Part shown: piece by piece, positions 58,020 through 64,000 of the stretch
Layout: the number at the start of each line of letters is the position of its first letter
Numbering within the stretch: position 1 is the stretch's first letter
DNA from: Multifurca ochricompacta
Lineage: Eukaryota > Basidiomycota > Agaricomycetes > Russulales > Russulaceae
Direction: 5' to 3'
DNA length: 64,000 nt
Assembly (NCBI GenBank): GCA_022496185.1
Contig: WTXG01000030.1
Span: 248,001 to 312,000, forward strand
Position numbers and translations under genes: made by a program
The notes under the pieces: model-generated
Told to the model about the DNA's origin: nothing
The model's database searches: none
What the model saw: only the letters and a program-made list of their open reading frames with translations

Positions 58020-59575
58020 GGTGAGTGTAAGGATTTGGGTGTAGTGGTTGATGGCAATGTGGTATTGGACCGTTAGAGAAATGACTGTGTGGAGCTTTAC
58101 TGATGGTGTCCATGTAGTGTGCAAGTCAAATATTTATACATCTCGAGTCTGCGTCTGTTTGTGATAGTATGTAAGTCTTAAAGGGTAACTGTGCTGCGGA
58201 TGCGCAGCCATGGCCGATGAATCGTGGGTGGGATAAATGCCCCCATCTCCCTGTCAACGCGGCACGGTTTAAATCGGTTCTCGTACGCCTTGCGAAACAG
58301 CTGGTAGGGTGGTGCCAGTTCAGGGACCTCAGCACGAGCACTGTGCAAGGGTCATTTGATCTGAGGCCATGTAGACTTTTAAATCAGCCATTGGCAACTA
58401 CGGCAAGCGTGATAGCTCACTAATAGTGACAGCAGTAGCAGTCTATTGCCTGGAGGGTGAAGAGGCAACGTACTCTCGTCCCACATAATTTGGGCGAGTC
58501 TCATTGAGACAGATTCATGACAACGGGGGGGCACAGGAGGTCTTCTATCCCGCAGTAGAAACCGTTGCGCCATTGCCGCATAATGAAACTTGCCGAGATG
58601 TAGTGACAAAAGCGGCTTGGATTAATATCATAGATGGGTGGCAAGGTATGAGCAATGGCAAGCCAATCTCCGCGGAAGTAGAGTATGAGTTATTCAGCAA
58701 CTCCCTAAACCATGATCCTCCTCTGGGGGAGGGAAGAAGGGGGTTATCCACGCGGGGGTTGCGCTATAGTGCACTTCAAGGTGCAACGGACCTCTCTTCC
58801 CTGCTGGAGTGAGAGAATCGTCCTCGAGCGCGGAGATGTCACGTTGGTTGCGGTTGATGAGCACGCGCAACTCTGTCAAAGCATGGAAGAGTAGCAGCAA
58901 GGCTAATACCAGTTGAGAGTTGACAGAGGGTATGGAGACGGCACGATACGATTTGGGGATCGGCGCACGATGAGGTATAAGAGCAGAGCAGGTCACCCTG
59001 CTCTTTCTTCTCTTATCGAATCATCATTGCCGAATCTGCATGTCATATAAAGTGCAAGAAAGCGAATCTGTTTCGCTAGGGAGTTTCCCTAACAATGAGG
59101 CTGCTCGTTGTTGGAGTCCAGACCAGACGCAAAACACTGATTATATAAGCAATTTGGGTCGAACCAATGGATTTTTGCCCCTTCTAGCTGCTGCAAAAAA
59201 CGCTTTTCAATTTGGTCTTTAACACAGATATGGAAAGTGGAGGCTTGAATATGATTTTAAGGCGCTAGGAGGCGGACAGGCAAGGTACCAAGGCGATGGT
59301 TGATGTCACTGTTACTGTCACTGTTACTGTCACTGTCATATATATGATTACATCAGCAGACCGTTCCTTCCCGGCCAGGGTGGCGGTTGACCATATTTGG
59401 GTATCACAGCCTATGGCAGGACAGAGCGCCCTGTAAATAGCCAAAAGCCAGTATAGCCTCTCTCACCGCCACCACAACCCAATCGCTAAAGTACGCTCGC
59501 GCTCATTTCACTCGACTGTCCGCAGTCACCGCAGTCTCTCTTTCTTTCTTTTCAACATTCACAATCTAACTGGTC
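58020..59575. other. Intergenic, upstream of chitin synthase
   Basis: The first 300 bases resemble the upstream flank of the other SSP copies. The rest has no gene I can support. The chitin synthase promoter should lie in the right part; a CT-rich stretch (59535-59560) precedes its ATG. Confidence 0.45.
59306..59339. repeat. Short tandem repeat
   Basis: A gtcactgtta-type unit of about 12 bases is repeated roughly three times. Confidence 0.7.
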
Positions 59576-62500
59576 ATGTCTCGCTACCCCGAGGTTCGTT
59601 CTCAACTCGTTTTACGTGCATATACAAGTGTTTTATACTCCTAAATCTTACTAGGCCAATGAGGCTCAGCAAGGGCACTACAGTGACGGGTATACGCCCT
59701 ATCCTACAACAAGCTTTTACGAGCAACAGGATTACCGCACGGACCCTTACTCATCTCCACCAAATGAACCTCCACGCCCTCTTTCAGTCGGTTACCCTCT
59801 CCACACGCGCGAGTACCAACCGACGTATCCACCTGCAGGCCACGACCCTTACGGCGTGCCATTCCCTGCACATTCACCCTCGCCTAATCTTCGCGATTCC
59901 TATGCTACGCCATCTCTGCCCCTTCATACTCTCTCTCCACCGCCACCACCACCGCCCTTACACCAACAAACCCACCAACAATATGTCCCCTTCACGCAGG
60001 GTCAATCTTTCAGCACCACTGATTTCAATATCCCTCCCCCGCCTCCTTTGAACATTCCACCTTCTGCCACCTCATTTCCGTCATATGATGATCTGGATCA
60101 CGATCTCGGCGACGCCGGCGACTTGCCCCTTTTGCGTGCCCCGTCCGCACGTTCTCAGGAGTCGTTCGCACCGAGCATGCCCGGTCAATACGATCCATCT
60201 CTGAATGAAGACGCGAACAACAATATTCGCTACGGTCGCATCCCGCAACGCGTCCCTCGCCGGCACAAGACCCTCAAACGCGTCGAGTGTGTCTCCTATT
60301 TGCGTCCAACACGTGTTTGATCGACTGACCCGCACCGCCTTTCCTGCGCAGGCTGTTTCATGGCAATTTTGTGCTGGATTCCGCTGTCCCGACAAAGTTG
60401 CTGAACCTCTGTGTTCACAAGGATGAGCGCGAATTCACCCATATGCGCTACTCGGCGGCAACTGGCGACCCGAACGATTTTAAGGACAACGGCTTCACCC
60501 TCCGTCAGGTGCATTATGATCCGCCCCGGAGGACAGAGCTGTTTATCGTTATGACCATGTATAACGAGGACGACAGCCTCTTTACCAGGACGATGCATGG
60601 CGTCATGAAGAATATCGCTTACCTGTGCAAACGCGATCGCAGCAAGACCTGGGGCAAGGATGGTTGGAAAAAGGTCGTAGTTTGCATCGTCAGCGATGGT
60701 CGTCAGAAGATCAATTCGCGAACTCTCAGCGTTGTCGCGGCGATAGGTGCCTATCAAGAGGGTATCGCGACTAACGTCGTCAACGGAAAGCCGGTGGTCG
60801 CGCATATATATGAGTATACCACTCAGAGTGTGTGATTACTAGCCTTTTATTTTGCTGTTATCTCACTTCCTCGACAGTCTCTGTCACACCATCGAACAAG
60901 ATCGAGGGCGCAGAAAAAGGTATTGTTCCTGTGCAAATATATTTTGCCTCAAAGAGAAAAACCAGAAGAAGATCAATTCGCATCGTTGGTTTTTCAACGC
61001 CTTTGGACCCATTCTGCAGCCCAACGTTTGCGTCCTTCTTGATGTCGGAACTATGCCTGGTCCCAGTTCAATCTATCATCTCTGGAAGGCGTTCGACATA
61101 AACTCCAATGTTGGTGGTGCTTGTGGCGAGATTGTTGCTTTAAAGGGAAAATATTGGGAGAAACTTCTTAACCCTCTTGGTACATCACTTCCTCATCTCC
61201 CCCCATTTTAATCGTGTAATTGGCGTCGTAGTGGCCGCACAGAACTTTGAATATAAGATGTCCAACATACTCGACAAACCTTTGTACGTCTAGCCCAATT
61301 TCTTGCCACCCGTCTGACGCCGTCGTTGCAGAGAATCCGTGTTCGGTTACATTACCGTACTTCCAGGCGCTTTCAGCGCATATCGGTATATTGCCCTGCA
61401 GAATGATGCACGTGGAGAGGGTCCATTACAGAAGTATTTCCTTGGTGAGACGATGGTGCGTTCGAACTTCCTTTCTGGGTTTCTCGCATTGAATGTTCAT
61501 AGCACGGAGCTGGCGCGGACATCTTCACTGCAAACATGTACCTGGCTGAAGATCGCGTACGTGAAAAATAGACGTCATATATGTATTCCTCACTCATAAC
61601 CCTTTCAAGATTTTATGCTGGGAACTCGTGTCGAAGCGTGGCGGATCATGGATTCTTCACTACGTCAAGTCCGCCTACGCCGTCACCGATACACCTGATC
61701 AGGTGGGCATTGATCTTATTTAAAAATGTCCCCGACTTGATAACCCCTATGTTAGGTCCCAGAGCTGGTCTCGCAACGCCGCCGGTGGTTAAATGGCTCA
61801 TTTTTCGCCGCGATACATGGTACAGTCAAATTCCACTATATATACCGCTCGTCGCATAGTTTTGCGCGCAAGTTCTGGATACATGTTGAACTCGTCTACC
61901 AAACCTTTAATCTAATCTTCTCCTGGTTTGCCCTTGTGAGTTTTTTGGGTTGCTCTTTGGCATTCGCTTATTTCGTGGCTCAGGGAAATTTCTTCATTTC
62001 GTTCTTTGTCTTGACGAATGCGCTTGAGGATCCGACGATCCTTGGGGCAGGGCAATAGATCTGTTGAACACAATCCTAAAATATGCTTATGTCGGCCTCC
62101 TGCTCACGTGCTTCATCCTCTCCCTTGGAAATCGACCACAAGGCTCCAACCGAGGTTACACGCTCGCCTTTGTCGGATTTGCTATCTTTACCATTTACAT
62201 GACGGTGCGTCCACGCAACCTTTTCTGTAACGGAAGGAGGAGGCTGAGATCGAAACTCAGTTCTCCGCGATATTCTTGGCGATCAAGGGCGTGCAGCAAG
62301 TGGCAGCTGCGGAGCATCGAGGAGCAACTTTCGGTGACCTTTTCACCAATGCGATCTTCCGCGACATTGTTATTTCCATCTCTGCGACTGTGGGCCTATA
62401 CGTCGTTTCGTCTATCATACATGTACGTGGGCATGGCTTGCATTTGGGTTCCTGGAGTTATGGGCGTGTTGTGCGCTAACGTTCGGTGGTGTAAATCGCA

Positions 62501-63415
62501 GCTCGACCCGTGGCACATGATTACCTCGTTCGTGCAGTATACGCTCCTAGCACCGTCATATATCAATATCCTGAACGTCTACGCTGTGAGTCGCGCATTT
62601 GCTGACACTTACACTCGACCATGACCGCTGAACCGCTCTGCGCCACAACCAGTTCGCAAACGTTCAGTAAGTTCTGTAATTACTTAACACTTCTGAGCGC
62701 CATCTCATCACTACACAAACAGCGATGTCTCTTGGGGCACGAAGGGTGACAATAAGGTCAGCACGGATTTGGGTGTCGTCAAAGCGAGCAAAGGCGAGAA
62801 CGCAGTGGAGGTGGCCGTGCCGACGGCCGAGACCGACATTAACGCGGCGTACGAGGATGCGATACACGTGCTGTCGACCAAGCCCCCTAAGGAAGAGAAG
62901 ACGGTGGATGTGGCGACCGCGCAGGAGGATTACTACCGCACCTTCCGAACCAAGTGTGTAATTTTTCCGTTTCATTTTACCATAACTTAATTTCTTCCCG
63001 TCTAGCGTGTTGATGGCTTGGGTACTATCGAACGTAAGTGGAAATCGATTTGTTTCCCTCTAAGTTTGGTTGGTCTGAGATGAGATGGCTCAATATTCTT
63101 TCTTTCAGGCGTTATTGGTAGCCGTTATTCTGTGAGCGCGCACCCTCCGACTTTGTCTTTTACATAAGTTGTTGACGCGGTGTGATACGCAGCACAACAA
63201 ACGGGAGCGCCAAGACGAGCGGCGCGAACAGCACGGTCAACGGTTACCTTATCTTTATCCTCTATTCCGTCGCCCTCCTTGCCTGTGCGTTGTTTTTGTT
63301 CCATTCCCTCTCTGGATCTCCTCTTGACATTTACCCATATTTGGTTTATCTAATAGTTGTTCGTTTTTTGGGGTCGACGACGTACATGATCATCCGGCTC
63401 TTTGCAGGGGAATAA
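59576..63415 (+). CDS. CHS: Chitin synthase (conventional, division 1 type), two apparent frameshifts
   Basis: A membrane glycosyltransferase that polymerises UDP-GlcNAc into cell-wall chitin. I place 18 exons, from 59576-59593 to 63357-63415, including a 14-base exon at 62653-62666. The N-terminus is Pro-rich and disordered (59660-60200). The catalytic core contains [34 protein letters not shown] (61540) and [12 protein letters not shown] (61770). C-terminal membrane segments follow, and the protein ends [12 protein letters not shown]. The exon total is 2845; two more bases would give 948 residues. The frame is lost near 60936-60945 (before FCLKEKN) and near 62047-62056 (GGGCAATAG). All other codons and splice sites are conserved, so single-base assembly errors are as likely as a recent pseudogene. 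Class within division 1 not decided. Confidence 0.9.
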
Positions 63416-64000
63416 TTACGATCCGCAGGAGAGCGATTTCCACTTCCCTTTCCTTTTTTTTTACTTTTTTTTTTACTTGAAACGTTTTGAAATTTGATTT
63501 GCATCTGACCTCCTAACGTTTTATGAAACTTTTAACACATTTCATGTTTGACCTTTTTTTTTCACTTGATATTGAAGTGCACTGGGACGTTTGTATTTAT
63601 GCTAAATCTTTTGAACTGTTGTAGCCGCACGTCTCAGGCTACTCGCGGGTTTGGTCATCACGTGCTTGTTAGAGCAGAGAACGAAGATAACCGGTTACTA
63701 CTGTGATAGGCGATAAAATTATTATTTTGTGTATAGCAAGCTCCAGCATCATCTCCTAAACTAATAGGAAAATTACTCGTCCTCTTAGCCACAGCATTTT
63801 TTTTCCCTGAGGATTTAGGAATATGAAAATTAAAGCATAACTGGTATCTAGCACCCAACTGGTTCCTTTGATTCACCATTGACAGATCGTGGATCAGTTA
63901 CTCATATGTTCTGGCATTTTTGGCTACAATCAGGGTGCGTGGCCACTGCCGATCGAACTAAAGGTGTTCGTGTTTGCATTTTTTTTTATTCTATGTATTT
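63416..64000. other. 3' flank of chitin synthase
   Basis: Low-complexity T-rich stretches (63450-63475, 63550) fit a 3' UTR and intergenic region. No further gene seen. Confidence 0.5.

Noticed and set aside
60828..60877. Stop codon near 60834 as a third break in chitin synthase
   Set aside because: It lies in a normal intron; joining 60827 to 60878 restores the family sequence.
1..64000. Secondary-metabolite cluster around the P450s
   Set aside because: No backbone enzyme (PKS, NRPS, terpene synthase) is present; the P450s multiplied with the secreted protein gene, not with biosynthetic genes.

Overview
The window is nuclear DNA of a filamentous basidiomycete, most likely an Agaricomycete. 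The genes carry many short introns (about 45-75 bases, GT-AG). The gene content fits: a CHAT/TPR protein, a kinase-like family, multi-copy P450s, an HNH nuclease-type protein and a conventional chitin synthase. The transposons are Ty3/Gypsy chromovirus, Ty1/Copia and an APE-type LINE. I cannot name a species. Identifications come from remembered family motifs; no search was run.

Layout. 1-7 kb: ordinary host genes on the + strand: the 3' part of RRP6 (nuclear exosome exonuclease), a degenerate kinase-like gene, and an S9 serine peptidase. 7.4-18.9 kb and 44.9-50.3 kb: three copies of a divergent module, a small secreted protein gene (SSP, - strand) followed by a P450 gene (+ strand). A fourth, decayed P450 plus SSP lies at 56.3-58.0 kb. 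P450 copies B and C are open throughout. Copy A has lost its start codon. SSP copies 1 and 3 are open; 2 and 4 are frameshifted. 19-21.1 kb: a small secreted-protein gene and a RNase T2-like gene (- strand) that has lost a catalytic histidine.

22.6-39.6 kb: an HNH-type gene is split by a nested stack of transposons. A solo LTR (4-bp duplication) sits in the gene, a 7.7-kb LINE (13-bp duplication) sits in that LTR, and a 7.5-kb chromodomain Gypsy element (5-bp duplication) sits in LINE ORF2. 39.8-44.9 kb: Copia remnants whose LTRs were themselves hit by a LINE fragment and by two solo LTRs of a further family. 50.6-51.2 kb: two more solo LTRs. 51.4-54.6 kb: a CHAT/TPR gene. 59.6-63.4 kb: a chitin synthase gene with 18 exons.

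How the parts relate. The SSP/P450 pair has been amplified in tandem, and the LTR insertions date the copies relative to each other in a conflicting way, which suggests exchange between modules. Several otherwise well-preserved genes (CHAT, chitin synthase twice, RNase T2) lack exactly one base at one or two places. These are either young pseudogenes or base-level assembly errors, and reads or RNA would settle it. I saw no rRNA, tRNA, CRISPR or prophage feature.
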